Below, one piece after another: positions 52,187-59,846 of a stretch of 59,846 nt of DNA; the first letter of the stretch is position 1; the number at the start of each line of letters is the position of its first letter. The notes below the pieces were generated by a model. That model was not told the origin of the DNA. It ran no database searches and saw only the letters and a list, made by a program, of their open reading frames with translations. This DNA comes from Thermoplasmatota archaeon. GTDB lineage: Archaea > Thermoplasmatota > Thermoplasmata > Thermoplasmatales > Thermoplasmataceae. Location of the stretch: positions 1 through 59,846 of the forward strand of contig JAMDCA010000014.1 of the NCBI GenBank assembly GCA_023489435.1. Direction: 5' to 3'. The position numbers and the translations under genes are program-made.

Positions 52187-53399
52187 CTACCTCAAACTTG
52201 TATCCCAGTAGTTTGACTTTATCTAGGAGCACTCCCAGGTGGGTTTCGTCCCTTACGTTAACTGTGAAAGTAACGGTCTGGTATCCCACAGGAGTATTCC
52301 GGGCCAGATTGTCCACTTCCGCGTGGTAGATGTTCCCCCCGATTTCCGAAATAACAGATGCGATCCTGTAGAGAGTTCCAGGCTTGTCTGGTATCTTGAA
52401 TTCAATCCTGACCAGTTTAGATTCGATCTCAAGAGACTTGTAGATTATCTTGGAGAGCAGGAGGAAGTTCATGTTCCCGCCAGATAGGATAACTGCCACT
52501 TTCTTTCCCCTCACATCGATCTTGTGGTCCATCAGCGCTGCAACAGCGGCCGCACCTGATGGCTCAACCAGGGTCTTGTTTCTTTCCAGAAGTTTGTATA
52601 TGGCAAGTGCAATGGATTCGTCGCTGACAGTCACTATCTCATCCACATTCTGGCGCACCGCTTTGAATGTCAGTTCGCCCGGGTACTTCACCGATATGCC
52701 CTCAGCAATGCTCTGCCCGCTTGTGTGGGGAACTATCTTTCCCTCCTCGACTGACTTGAGCATTGAATCAGACAGTTCTGATTCCACCCCGATTATCCTG
52801 ACCTTGGGGTTGATGCTCTTTGCTGCAATTGATATCCCTGACATTAGCCCGCCGCCTCCAATTGGAACCACGATCATATCAACGTCCGGGAGATCTTCCA
52901 TGATTTCAAGCCCCACTGTACCCTGGCCGGAAATAATGTAAGGGTCATTGAATGCCTCTATGAATATACGGCCTTCCTCTTCCCTTATCCTGTCTGCAAT
53001 GGCTTTCGCCTCAGTGTAGTCTGCCCCGCCTAGAACTACCTCCGCCCCATATCCCTGAACCGCGTTGATCTTTGCCGGGGTGGTGAATTCGGGCATGACA
53101 ATTTTTGCAGATATCCCGTTATATTTTGCTGCATAAGCGACACCCTGCGCATGGTTGCCGGAACTGGCAGTTATCACGCCTTTCTTTCTCTCCTCTGGTG
53201 TAAGCTTTGACACCCTGTAGAGGGCACCTCTTGCCTTGAAAGAACCGGTCTTCTGGTGGTTTTCCATCTTGAAGAATATGGTTCCCCCTAGCATTTCACT
53301 GAATGTAGTAGACCTGGCAAGCTGGGTCCTGTTGGTCTTTCCATTGAGATATTTCTGAGCTTCCTTTATATCCTTTAATTCAGGCAATCCGTCTTTCAC
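52179..53399 (-). CDS. ilvA: Threonine dehydratase with C-terminal ACT domain
   Basis: A PLP enzyme that turns threonine into 2-oxobutyrate, the entry to isoleucine synthesis or catabolism. The PLP lysine is in GSFKARGA (ENHQKTGSFKARGALYRV); TASSGNHAQGVAYAA and the glycine loop VPIGGGGLMSGI follow. The last ~80 residues form an ACT domain (RIEFKIPDKPGTLYRIASVISEIGGNIYHAEVDN) for amino acid feedback. 406 residues, typical of the ACT-bearing form. Serine may also be used. Confidence 0.92.
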   Translation of the reverse strand: MKDGLPELKDIKEAQKYLNGKTNRTQLARSTTFSEMLGGTIFFKMENHQKTGSFKARGALYRVSKLTPEERKKGVITASSGNHAQGVAYAAKYNGISAKIVMPEFTTPAKINAVQGYGAEVVLGGADYTEAKAIADRIREEEGRIFIEAFNDPYIISGQGTVGLEIMEDLPDVDMIVVPIGGGGLMSGISIAAKSINPKVRIIGVESELSDSMLKSVEEGKIVPHTSGQSIAEGISVKYPGELTFKAVRQNVDEIVTVSDESIALAIYKLLERNKTLVEPSGAAAVAALMDHKIDVRGKKVAVILSGGNMNFLLLSKIIYKSLEIESKLVRIEFKIPDKPGTLYRIASVISEIGGNIYHAEVDNLARNTPVGYQTVTFTVNVRDETHLGVLLDKVKLLGYKFEVVT

Positions 53400-53409
53400 T
53401 TTATTTCAC

Positions 53410-54030
53410 CTAAAGCTTTCTTTCAAGTTCCTTCATTGCGTCACGGTAAATCTGCTCCGAATCCTCAAGAAACAGTTTGATCTTCAGCTGTTCCATTTCC
53501 ACCATTTCCGGATCCTTGAGTGATTTGAGGTTTATCCGTATATTCTGGATTACGCCCTTCAGGGCAGCAAGTGAAAACTCCAGTGAGCAGCCTGCGTCAG
53601 TTATGGCATTCCGGTTACCATAAGAAACCAACAATGCCGATATCCTCAGAACTTCCTGCGAAGCTGATGCTATTTTCCAGGGAACCCTTATGGCATCCAT
53701 TGTTGCAATCTGAAGTTCCTTTTCCCTCTCAGCCTTCTCGTCTTCGGTGGACTTTGGCATCTTCCATGCCGCAACGATTTTGTCGAAAGCCTCCTCGTCC
53801 TGCCTCATCAGGTCCCTGAGTTCTGTCATCAGTTCAGAAGACCTCTTGGAAACCTGCTCTGCTATTTTCTGGCTGTCCTCATATCCTTTCTTGCCCAATG
53901 TGAGTCCTGCCACCATTGATGTGAGGGCCACACCGACAACAGCCACCAGGCTGCTGGCAGCCCCACCGCCTGGTGCCGGGCTAGCGCTTGCAAGCCTTTC
54001 CACAAAGCTGTCTAATGATTCCATTTTCAT
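53410..54030 (-). CDS. Formiminotetrahydrofolate cyclodeaminase / methenyl-THF cyclohydrolase (FTCD C-terminal type)
   Basis: It handles the one-carbon unit released by the formiminotransferase. The family signature SLDSFVERLASASPAPGGGAASSLVAVVGVALTSMVAGLTLGKK covers the N-terminus; the rest is helical. About 206 residues. The ATG at 54030 overlaps the upstream gene's stop codon (ATGA); a GTG at 54036 and an ATG at 54024 are alternatives. In animals this domain is fused to the transferase; here the two are separate but coupled genes. Confidence 0.88.
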   Translation of the reverse strand: MKMESLDSFVERLASASPAPGGGAASSLVAVVGVALTSMVAGLTLGKKGYEDSQKIAEQVSKRSSELMTELRDLMRQDEEAFDKIVAAWKMPKSTEDEKAEREKELQIATMDAIRVPWKIASASQEVLRISALLVSYGNRNAITDAGCSLEFSLAALKGVIQNIRINLKSLKDPEMVEMEQLKIKLFLEDSEQIYRDAMKELERKL

Positions 54031-54923
54031 CCCCACATCTTCTTTTCAAGGATCTGGTCTCCTTTGAAACCATTAAGCTGAAGGTAGAATTTTGCAGCCT
54101 CTGTCATGGCTTCAAGAGGGACAAGGCCAACTACTTCTGATTCCACAACGGAAATCCCATACCTGGAAGCCTCCAGCTTCACTAACTCAAAAACCCTGTG
54201 TATGGGGGTTTTCCTGTAATTGGTCAGATTCATTGAGATCTGCACCATCTTCTTGTCTTCCAGAAAGAAAGCCAGCGCTTTCACAAAGGTGAAGCCACCG
54301 TCTTTTGCCCTGAGTGCTTTGGCAATCTTCTTTCCGATGGATATGTCCTGGGTGTTCAGGTTAACATTGTATGCAATTAGAAAATCCCTGGCTCCAATTA
54401 TGCTTGCACCCGCCGGGCCGATCTTTGCAGGCCCGAAATCCGGTTTCCATTCAGCCTCACCTATTGAGGCCCTGAGTTCCTCAAACTGGAAGCTTTTTGT
54501 CCTTATGTTCTCGAGGCTTTTTCTGTTTTCAAGAAAAGCTGCATCTGCATACATGTAAACTGGTATCTGGAGTTCTTCACCAACTTTCTTCCCCAGTTCT
54601 CTTGAAAGCTTTATGCAGTCATCAGAAGTGGCCCCTGATAACGGTATGAAAGGTATAACGTCGGATGCGCCAAATCTTGGGTGTTCACCGGAGTGCTTGT
54701 TCAGATCAATCAGCTGTGCAGCTTTGGCAATCCCTGCAAACGCCGCCTCCACCGCATGCTCAAGCCCAACAGTGAATGAAACTACGCTTCTGTTATGATT
54801 TTCATCAAGTTCCATGTCGAGAATCTTCACAGTTTCCACAGAAGATATCGCTTCAACAATCTGCTCCACTTTACCACGATTGCGCCCTTCACTGAAATTT
54901 GGAACGCATTCGACTGTCTTCAT
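54027..54923 (-). CDS. Glutamate formiminotransferase (FTCD N-terminal type)
   Basis: It transfers the formimino group from formiminoglutamate to tetrahydrofolate, usually at the end of histidine degradation. MKTVECVPNFSEGRN at the start and NHNRSVVSFTVG, EHPRFGASDVIPFIPL and AEWKPDFGP are characteristic. The frame is open to 54998, but the ATG at 54923 gives the exact family N-terminus and lies 25 bases after AATTTAATATT. 298 residues. No hut genes are in the window, so its source of formiminoglutamate, or an alternative role in folate one-carbon supply, is not shown. Confidence 0.9.
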   Translation of the reverse strand: MKTVECVPNFSEGRNRGKVEQIVEAISSVETVKILDMELDENHNRSVVSFTVGLEHAVEAAFAGIAKAAQLIDLNKHSGEHPRFGASDVIPFIPLSGATSDDCIKLSRELGKKVGEELQIPVYMYADAAFLENRKSLENIRTKSFQFEELRASIGEAEWKPDFGPAKIGPAGASIIGARDFLIAYNVNLNTQDISIGKKIAKALRAKDGGFTFVKALAFFLEDKKMVQISMNLTNYRKTPIHRVFELVKLEASRYGISVVESEVVGLVPLEAMTEAAKFYLQLNGFKGDQILEKKMWG

Positions 54924-55302
54924 GAGTATGAGATATTGAAGACGAATATTAAATTTGAACAGGATTTTCAACAAGGAAATTAATGGGAAGTCATTCATTC
55001 ACACCTGTTAACAAATAACAAAAACAACATCACTGTTCCAATGGTTTTCTATATAGTGATATATTATAATACATATTATCTAAAACAGCAATATTACAAT
55101 GTCTGGGATGAAGTTTATTATCAAATTTGCAATTGCCATATAAGAGATAAGTCTCAGTTAACACTAAAAAAATTTAATATGATCAGAACGTGTAAAACAT
55201 TAGTTATCATGATTGTGATCAAATCAGATAATGTATTACCAGATATGGTTACCAAGCAATAACAGATTCTGGTGACAAAAAAAAGATTTGTACCTCTGAG
55301 AA
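54924..55302. other. 379-base AT-rich intergenic region before nrdJ
   Basis: No convincing gene is seen. The left edge holds the formiminotransferase promoter. From 55040 to 55260 the sequence is strikingly AT-rich (TATATAGTGATATATTATA at ~55049-55067) and its only open frame (73 codons) reads as low-complexity tyrosine/isoleucine sequence. Near the right end ACCAGA (~55240) and TCTGGT (~55268) could pair around a 24-base loop, just before the ribonucleotide reductase start. It probably holds the nrdJ promoter and control sites. Confidence 0.4.
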
Positions 55303-57702
55303 ATGATAATGTTACCGACAACGAAAAAGCGAGATGAGAGTATGATTAATGAGCATGAACACAAGATAAAGAAAATAATCAAGAGAGATGGAACCGAGGT
55401 GGATTTTGTCGTATCAAAGATCTCCAGGGCCATTTACAAAGCAATGCTCTCTGTTAAAACCGGCTCAATGAAGGAAGCTGATGAAATTGCGGCAAAGGTT
55501 GTTTCCGAAGTTGAAAAGGAAACCCTTACGCCAACAGTTGAGCAGGTTCAGGACAAGGTTGAAAATGTCCTTATGACCACCTCTAAGAAGGGGAACAGAT
55601 ACAACGAGGTTGCCAGGGCATACATTCTGTACAGAGAAAAGAGAAGAACAATTAGGGAAGAAAAGGCCAGGCTGGGGGTTACAGATGACCTTAAGCTCTC
55701 AATAAACGCAATCAAGACACTTGAGGCCAGATACCTCCTCAAGGACGAGGATGGAAAAATCGTTGAAACACCAACCCAGATGTTCAGAAGAGTTGCCTCC
55801 CACGTTGGCGTGGTTGAACTCCTTTATGATTTCAGGACGTACCAGAAAACAGGGAAAGCGCCCAAGGACGGCAAGGTATTCGGAGCAATCTCAAAGACGC
55901 AGATGGAAGTGCTGGAAAGGGCACATGACCACTTGATAAATGAGAAGGAACTCAAAGGCACATTTGAAGAATTCCTCAACTTTGTTTACTCAAAGCCAAC
56001 CACTGCCACCGACACCATTGAGAAGTATTATGATGTAATGTGCAACCTTGAATTCGTTCCGAATTCGCCAACACTGATGAACGCTGGCGCAAGGTTGGGG
56101 CAGCTCTCAGCATGCTTCGTCCTCCCGGTTTCTGACAGCATTGAGGACATATTTGAATCACTAAAATACCAGGCTATGATCCACAAGTCAGGCGGAGGCA
56201 CGGGTTTCTCATTCTCAAGACTCAGGGAGAGAGACGACCTTGTCGGTTCAACTAAGGGAGTTGCCTCAGGACCTGTCTCATTCATGAAGATTTTCGATGT
56301 CACCACAGACATCATCAAGCAGGGTGGAAAGAGAAGAGGAGCCAACATGGGCATACTGAGGTATGACCACCCGGATATCATGGACTTCATACTCAGCAAG
56401 GATGCGGAAAACACCATCCTCAGCAACTTCAACATTTCCGTTGGAATGGATGATGAATTCTTTGAGAAACTGGATTCAGATGACTACATAGAGCTCAGAA
56501 GCCCCAGGAGCGGCAAGATCATAAACAGGATCAAGGCCAAGACCATGTGGGACACCATCATAAACAAGGCATGGCAGACCGCAGATCCAGGCTTAATTTT
56601 CCTGGATGAGATGAACAGGAAAAACCCTGTCAGGCACATTGCAGACATAGAGGCAACAAATCCATGCGGAGAACAACCGCTTATGCCATACGAGCCATGC
56701 AACTTGGGATCAATAAACCTGAGCAAGTTCGTGAAGAATGGAGAGGTGGACTGGAACCATCTGAAGGAAGTCGTGCACCTTTCCACAAAGTTCCTTGACA
56801 ATGTCATAGACGCCAACAAATTCCCTGTTGACAAGATCGAGAAGATGGCAAGGACTACAAGGAAGATTGGCCTTGGCTACATGGGATTCGCAGACCTTCT
56901 CATGCTCCTTGGCATATCTTACAACAGCGGTGCGGGCCTTGAAATGGCGGAGAGAGTTATGAGCTTCCTTGATGAAGAATCCCACTCTGAATCCGAAATA
57001 CTGGCAGTGAGCAGAGGAGTATTCCCCGGATGGTATGGGTCCACCTATGAGAAGGAAGGGCTCAAGAGAAGAAACTCCACCACAACCACCATTGCCCCCA
57101 CCGGAACTATCTCAATCATTGCAAACTGCTCATCCTCTATTGAGCCACTCTTTGCTCTGGCTTTCGTAAGGCATGTCCTCAACGGCCAGGAGCTCATGGA
57201 GATCAACCCCATATTTGAGCAGGTGCTCAAAGACAGAAACCTGTACTCCGAGGACCTCATGCATGAGGTTGCCAGAACTGGAAACCTTCACGAAATAGAT
57301 CTTCCAGAAGACATCAAGAGGCTGTTCGTCACAGCACACGAGATCGATCCGGAATGGCATGTGCTCATGCAGGCAACATTCCAGAGATACTGCGACTCAG
57401 GTGTATCAAAGACCATAAACCTGCCCTCGGATGCAACACCCCAGGATATCGCGAAAGCATACCTGATGGCCCACGAACTCCACTGCAAAGGAATCACAGT
57501 GTACAGGGACAGGAGCAAGTCGGAACAGGTCCTATACTCCGGAACTCAGTCAAGGCTCAAGGAGAAAAAGAAAGCTCCTGAGCCAAAACAGCCTGAGGCG
57601 GAGAAGCAGACTATAGAGCTCATCAAGACTGTTCCTGACAAGTACCTCAAACTGGATGCAACCTTTGACCCTGCTTGCCCCACTGGAAAGTGCGACAAGT
57701 AA
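55303..57702 (+). CDS. nrdJ: Adenosylcobalamin-dependent ribonucleotide reductase (class II)
   Basis: It makes deoxyribonucleotides with B12 instead of a di-iron subunit. An ATP-cone (KIIKRDGTEVDFVVSKISRAI) occupies residues about 25-115. The 10-stranded barrel shows the active-site cysteine in QLSACFVLPVSDS, the NPCGEQPLMPYEPCNLGSINL motif with the central Cys and Glu, and TIAPTGTISIIANCSSSIEPLFAL. The tail ends in CPTGKC, the shuttling cysteine pair. 799 residues. No nrdB-like gene is near. ATG at 55303 is followed by other in-frame ATGs at codons 3 and 14. Confidence 0.93.
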   Translation: MIMLPTTKKRDESMINEHEHKIKKIIKRDGTEVDFVVSKISRAIYKAMLSVKTGSMKEADEIAAKVVSEVEKETLTPTVEQVQDKVENVLMTTSKKGNRYNEVARAYILYREKRRTIREEKARLGVTDDLKLSINAIKTLEARYLLKDEDGKIVETPTQMFRRVASHVGVVELLYDFRTYQKTGKAPKDGKVFGAISKTQMEVLERAHDHLINEKELKGTFEEFLNFVYSKPTTATDTIEKYYDVMCNLEFVPNSPTLMNAGARLGQLSACFVLPVSDSIEDIFESLKYQAMIHKSGGGTGFSFSRLRERDDLVGSTKGVASGPVSFMKIFDVTTDIIKQGGKRRGANMGILRYDHPDIMDFILSKDAENTILSNFNISVGMDDEFFEKLDSDDYIELRSPRSGKIINRIKAKTMWDTIINKAWQTADPGLIFLDEMNRKNPVRHIADIEATNPCGEQPLMPYEPCNLGSINLSKFVKNGEVDWNHLKEVVHLSTKFLDNVIDANKFPVDKIEKMARTTRKIGLGYMGFADLLMLLGISYNSGAGLEMAERVMSFLDEESHSESEILAVSRGVFPGWYGSTYEKEGLKRRNSTTTTIAPTGTISIIANCSSSIEPLFALAFVRHVLNGQELMEINPIFEQVLKDRNLYSEDLMHEVARTGNLHEIDLPEDIKRLFVTAHEIDPEWHVLMQATFQRYCDSGVSKTINLPSDATPQDIAKAYLMAHELHCKGITVYRDRSKSEQVLYSGTQSRLKEKKKAPEPKQPEAEKQTIELIKTVPDKYLKLDATFDPACPTGKCDK

Positions 57703-57873
57703 TTTCCAACCATAAAAATTAAACACCAATCCCCCTTTTTTATCCGAAACCTATAATTTTTTCTTTCACTTAAGTGGCTTGTATAACCTTACTTAACAAT
57801 TGAAGTAAAACATTAACATAATCTGGCATTTAGCCTGAAAATACCTTAATATCTGCCCATATATTGTAATATT

Positions 57874-58158
57874 ATGACACCAAAAACCATGCTACTGCTC
57901 TATCTGCCCGTTGGATTGGTACTCCTGGTAATTGGAGTTGTTTTTAGCATGTCAGGGATTCGACATGTTGGAGCAAATACCACTCGTACCCTGTTCTATT
58001 GGTCTTTTAGCACCGTGTACCCTGTGGTTAGACCCTATCTTCTCGCCACAAATACATTAGAAATCCTGCTTCCCTGGCTTTTGATAGGGGCTTTCCTGAT
58101 TGTTGTTAGCATATCAGTCATTTTTGCTGTGACCATGAAAGTCTACAGAGAACTTTGA
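57874..58158 (+). CDS. Small two-helix membrane protein, unknown function
   Basis: A 94-residue protein with two clear hydrophobic helices (MLLLYLPVGLVLLVIGVVFSM and LLPWLLIGAFLIVVSISVIFAVTM) joined by a ~45-residue loop containing GANTTRTLFYWSFSTVYPVV. No known family recognised. TATA-like CATATATTG lies just upstream of the ATG. The gap before it (57703-57873) contains T-rich sequence (CCCCCTTTTTTATCC) that may end the nrdJ transcript. A small AGGC/GCCT hairpin follows the stop codon. Confidence 0.55.
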   Translation: MTPKTMLLLYLPVGLVLLVIGVVFSMSGIRHVGANTTRTLFYWSFSTVYPVVRPYLLATNTLEILLPWLLIGAFLIVVSISVIFAVTMKVYREL

Positions 58159-58264
58159 TATTTTATTATTATCCAAGGCAGGAAACCGCCTGAGTGCTTG
58201 CAAGACCAGTGTCATGCACCAACGTTATGCATTTTTTAAATTTTAAGTGCAAGTAGGCGCAAGG

Positions 58265-58345
58265 ACACGGGATTAATGATAGAGGTTTTTCCAGCACCAG
58301 GCTGAATCCAATCCCTGACTCTGTCAAGATCCCGTTGATGGGATA
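58265..58345 (-). ncRNA. Candidate guide (omega/reRNA) scaffold at the 3' end of tnpB
   Basis: Read leftward from the end of tnpB: ATCCC-GGGAT hairpin spanning the stop-codon region, a TGAC/GTCA mini-hairpin, then a nested structure in which GGGATT (58315-58310) pairs with AATCCC (58274-58269) around a CAGC-loop-GCTG hairpin (58304-58292). TnpB guide RNAs are typically processed from just this position. Proposed from base pairing and position only. Confidence 0.4.
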
Positions 58346-59565
58346 TGACTTCCCGCCATCTGCTCCCCATCTTTTAACTGGTTCACAGCTTCAACTGGCG
58401 GGCCTTTCTCCCTTAGGAGGGATCGCACAAGCCTGGTGCGGCCCCGTTTTGCCTGGGATATGCATGCATTGATGTCCCTGTTGATCCATATATCACAGGA
58501 TTCACAGTGTAACATGCGTCCGCTCTTTCGGGTAAGTGACCCACATTCCGAGCATCTGCTGCTTGTGCCGTATGTTTCCTGGCGTGTCAACTGGATCACG
58601 GGAAGGCCTTCCCATTCGGCCTTGTATTTGATCATGGATGCCAGCCTTCCGTAAGGGAATGAACTGTGCATGAGATGCCTGTGATTGGCACCTGTTCTGT
58701 CTCCCCTGTATGCCATCCTGTTTATGTGTCTAATGTCTTCAAGCACAGGCGCTTCCCTGTATGAGATGCATGCTTCCACGATCTCTTTCGACTTTTCATG
58801 GAGGATGGCATTGACCCTGTTCCTCTCTCTTCTCCCGTATTTTTCCCTTATCTTTTGCTGGATCCTGCGGTCGTTTCTCATGGGCCTGGATGACCTGTTG
58901 CGGTATCTCCTCTTGATCTTCACGATCTCTGAGAGATCATAGGATTCCTGGTGGAGTTCGTTTCCTACGGTGACATTGCGCAGGTTGCGGTCGATGCCGG
59001 CGGTCGAGTCACACTCAATCGTCTCAGGAATCCTCTCAATGGATATTGAAAGCATATGAGGGGTGAGGGTGAAGGACCTGGCATGGATTCCATCCATGCT
59101 GATCACTGAGGAAACATGGCGGTTAAGCATTATGGTTTCGTGTTCCCTGCCATATCTTTCCGTGGAGGCGGGTATGATCATGTTATCATCGGAGATGCGG
59201 AATCCATAATGTGAAGCAAGCATCCGCCTGTCCACGTGAGGAATCTTGATGTTCCTAGGCTTGCGTTTGGGCTTCGGACCACCATTCTTCTTCTGCTTCG
59301 CTCTCATCTCCTCCCTTCTCACGGACTTGCGGTAGTTCTTCACCATGGCTGTTGCCTTTGTGATGGCGGGAGGAATATAGTATGATGGGATGGGAAGATC
59401 CTTCACGAGAGGATAGATTTCCCTTGAGATCGATCCTTCGGATGTGAGGTTCTTCTTTATTGCCACATCAATAGTATGGTTCATGATTGAGGTGAATATG
59501 TCCATGAAATCCATGATCCTCCGGGAAGGTGAATAGGACTGGGTGACGGACTTGATCGCTCTCAA
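58324..59565 (-). CDS. tnpB: TnpB, RNA-guided nuclease of IS200/IS605 elements
   Basis: An OrfB/TnpB protein, ancestor of Cas12. The split RuvC site is intact: Asp192 (TAGIDRNLRNVTV), Glu276 (PVLEDIRH) and Asp364 (INRDINACISQA). The zinc ribbon between the last two has Cys338-x2-Cys341 and Cys354-x2-Cys357 (SSRCSECG, LHCESCD). A basic N-terminal region precedes it. 413 residues, full length. The start is a TTG at 59565, the first start-like codon after an in-frame stop; CATATGAC centred ~23 bases upstream could be its TATA box. No tnpA is present within the window. Confidence 0.92.
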   Translation of the reverse strand: MRAIKSVTQSYSPSRRIMDFMDIFTSIMNHTIDVAIKKNLTSEGSISREIYPLVKDLPIPSYYIPPAITKATAMVKNYRKSVRREEMRAKQKKNGGPKPKRKPRNIKIPHVDRRMLASHYGFRISDDNMIIPASTERYGREHETIMLNRHVSSVISMDGIHARSFTLTPHMLSISIERIPETIECDSTAGIDRNLRNVTVGNELHQESYDLSEIVKIKRRYRNRSSRPMRNDRRIQQKIREKYGRRERNRVNAILHEKSKEIVEACISYREAPVLEDIRHINRMAYRGDRTGANHRHLMHSSFPYGRLASMIKYKAEWEGLPVIQLTRQETYGTSSRCSECGSLTRKSGRMLHCESCDIWINRDINACISQAKRGRTRLVRSLLREKGPPVEAVNQLKDGEQMAGSHIPSTGS

Positions 59566-59764
59566 TAATGTGCCAGAATGCTATGTCATATGAAAGTTAT
59601 GATTTCTATAGCCATTTGTGCATAACTTATAGGTACAGGTAACTGAATGGCAGGAGACAGATGGAATCATGAAGTGTTGAAACCGATGGCCGTCGCACAT
59701 CAACTAAAAATTGACAATGTCCAATCCCTGAAAAGCTTATTTAATCGGTTGTGGTTTGCAAGCG

Positions 59765-59846
59765 GTGAATGATAGACTCCAGAACCATGGGAGCAAAAAA
59801 TCCCTGCACCTTGAAAACCTGAGATCCAACCACGCTAAAATGTTAT
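59765..59846 (+). CDS. Partial ORF running off the right edge
   Basis: An open frame starting at GTG 59765 (MNDRLQNHGSKKSLHLENLRSNHAKML...) has no stop before the window ends, 27 codons. TATTTAAT (59739-59746) is centred ~23 bases upstream, matching the leaderless spacing seen elsewhere. Too short to identify; may be a small DNA-binding or other hydrophilic protein, or chance. Confidence 0.3.
   Translation, partial: MNDRLQNHGSKKSLHLENLRSNHAKML

Larger units (their letters stand above)
58210..59630 (-). mobile_element. IS200/IS605-type element with solo tnpB, ends not defined
   Basis: The element is recognised by an intact TnpB gene without a TnpA. Foldable sequence lies at its 3' side (58265-58350) and an 8-bp inverted repeat at its 5' side (59594-59628). 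TGCATAAC occurs near both sides (58224-58231 in reverse, 59619-59626 forward), which may or may not mark the ends. Without a sister copy the boundaries are estimates. Confidence 0.4.

Noticed and set aside
55041-55262. 73-codon rightward ORF in the AT-rich gap before nrdJ
   Set aside because: Its translation is dominated by Tyr, Ile, Lys and Asn as expected from AT-rich non-coding DNA; it has no recognisable motif or ribosome binding site.
57703-57873. Possible riboswitch or tRNA downstream of nrdJ
   Set aside because: No cloverleaf or conserved aptamer elements seen; only T-rich, terminator-like and TATA-like sequence.
1-59846. CRISPR array or tRNA/rRNA genes
   Set aside because: No regularly spaced direct repeats and no T-loop/anticodon-stem patterns were found in the intergenic regions by eye; RNase P RNA is the only firmly supported RNA gene.

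Overview
The window is a compact stretch of archaeal chromosome, almost certainly from a member of the Thermoplasmatales or a close relative. Evidence for this includes an archaeal exosome (Rrp4/Rrp41/Rrp42), proteasome alpha subunit, SBDS protein, RNA polymerase subunits F and P, ribosomal proteins L21e and L37Ae, Pus10, Gins51, an XPD helicase closely resembling the Thermoplasma protein, an archaeal-type S-adenosylmethionine synthetase, XerA recombinase and an archaeal RNase P RNA. Genes are densely packed, often overlap by 1-11 bases, and many are preceded by a TATA-like box about 25 bases before the start codon, which implies leaderless mRNAs. Species cannot be fixed from this sequence alone.

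Left part (1-14.4 kb): the end of SRP54; two divergent FAD-dependent geranylgeranyl-reductase-family genes sharing a control region with a perfect inverted repeat; a carA-carB-nth operon; sfsA with a newly read 41-residue zinc-knuckle microprotein upstream; kbl; a NiCoT-like metal transporter; an MqnD-like menaquinone enzyme; carbamate kinase; and a purine phosphoribosyltransferase.

Centre-left (14.4-23 kb): a stomatin, then a long leftward superoperon for protein and RNA quality control and ribosome/RNA polymerase biogenesis: psmA, SBDS, rrp4, rrp41, rrp42, rpl37ae, rpoP, pus10, rpl21e, rpoF, DUF655, ksgA. rpoP (43 aa) was read directly from the sequence.

Centre (23-38 kb): an MFS transporter divergent from an HTH regulator with a 21-base palindrome made of two facing TATA-like half sites; a TatD-like hydrolase; Gins51; the RNase P RNA; a small zinc protein; a glycosyltransferase; an ABC1 kinase; Hsp20; a B12-dependent acyl-CoA mutase (large subunit, B12 subunit, MeaB chaperone) whose specificity residues look like isobutyryl-CoA mutase; a ferritin-like protein; ribulose-phosphate epimerase; an alcohol dehydrogenase; XerA; a geranylgeranyl diphosphate synthase; and RNase HII.

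Right part (38-59.8 kb): TPR protein, XPD, ClC channel, GNAT, MAT, bifunctional PurH, presenilin-type protease overlapping topoisomerase I, a HemK/Mtq2-type methyltransferase, a short NfeD protein, a DRG GTPase, acylphosphatase, threonine dehydratase with ACT domain, a split formiminotransferase/cyclodeaminase pair, and a B12-dependent class II ribonucleotide reductase preceded by a 379-base AT-rich gap. The right end carries a solo TnpB of IS200/IS605 type with an intact RuvC triad and a foldable 3' end, then a partial gene running off the window.

Most of the window is housekeeping. The less ordinary signals are the mutase specificity residues, the two palindromic divergent control regions, the microprotein, leaderless starts on TTG/GTG codons, and the solo TnpB with its candidate guide RNA scaffold.
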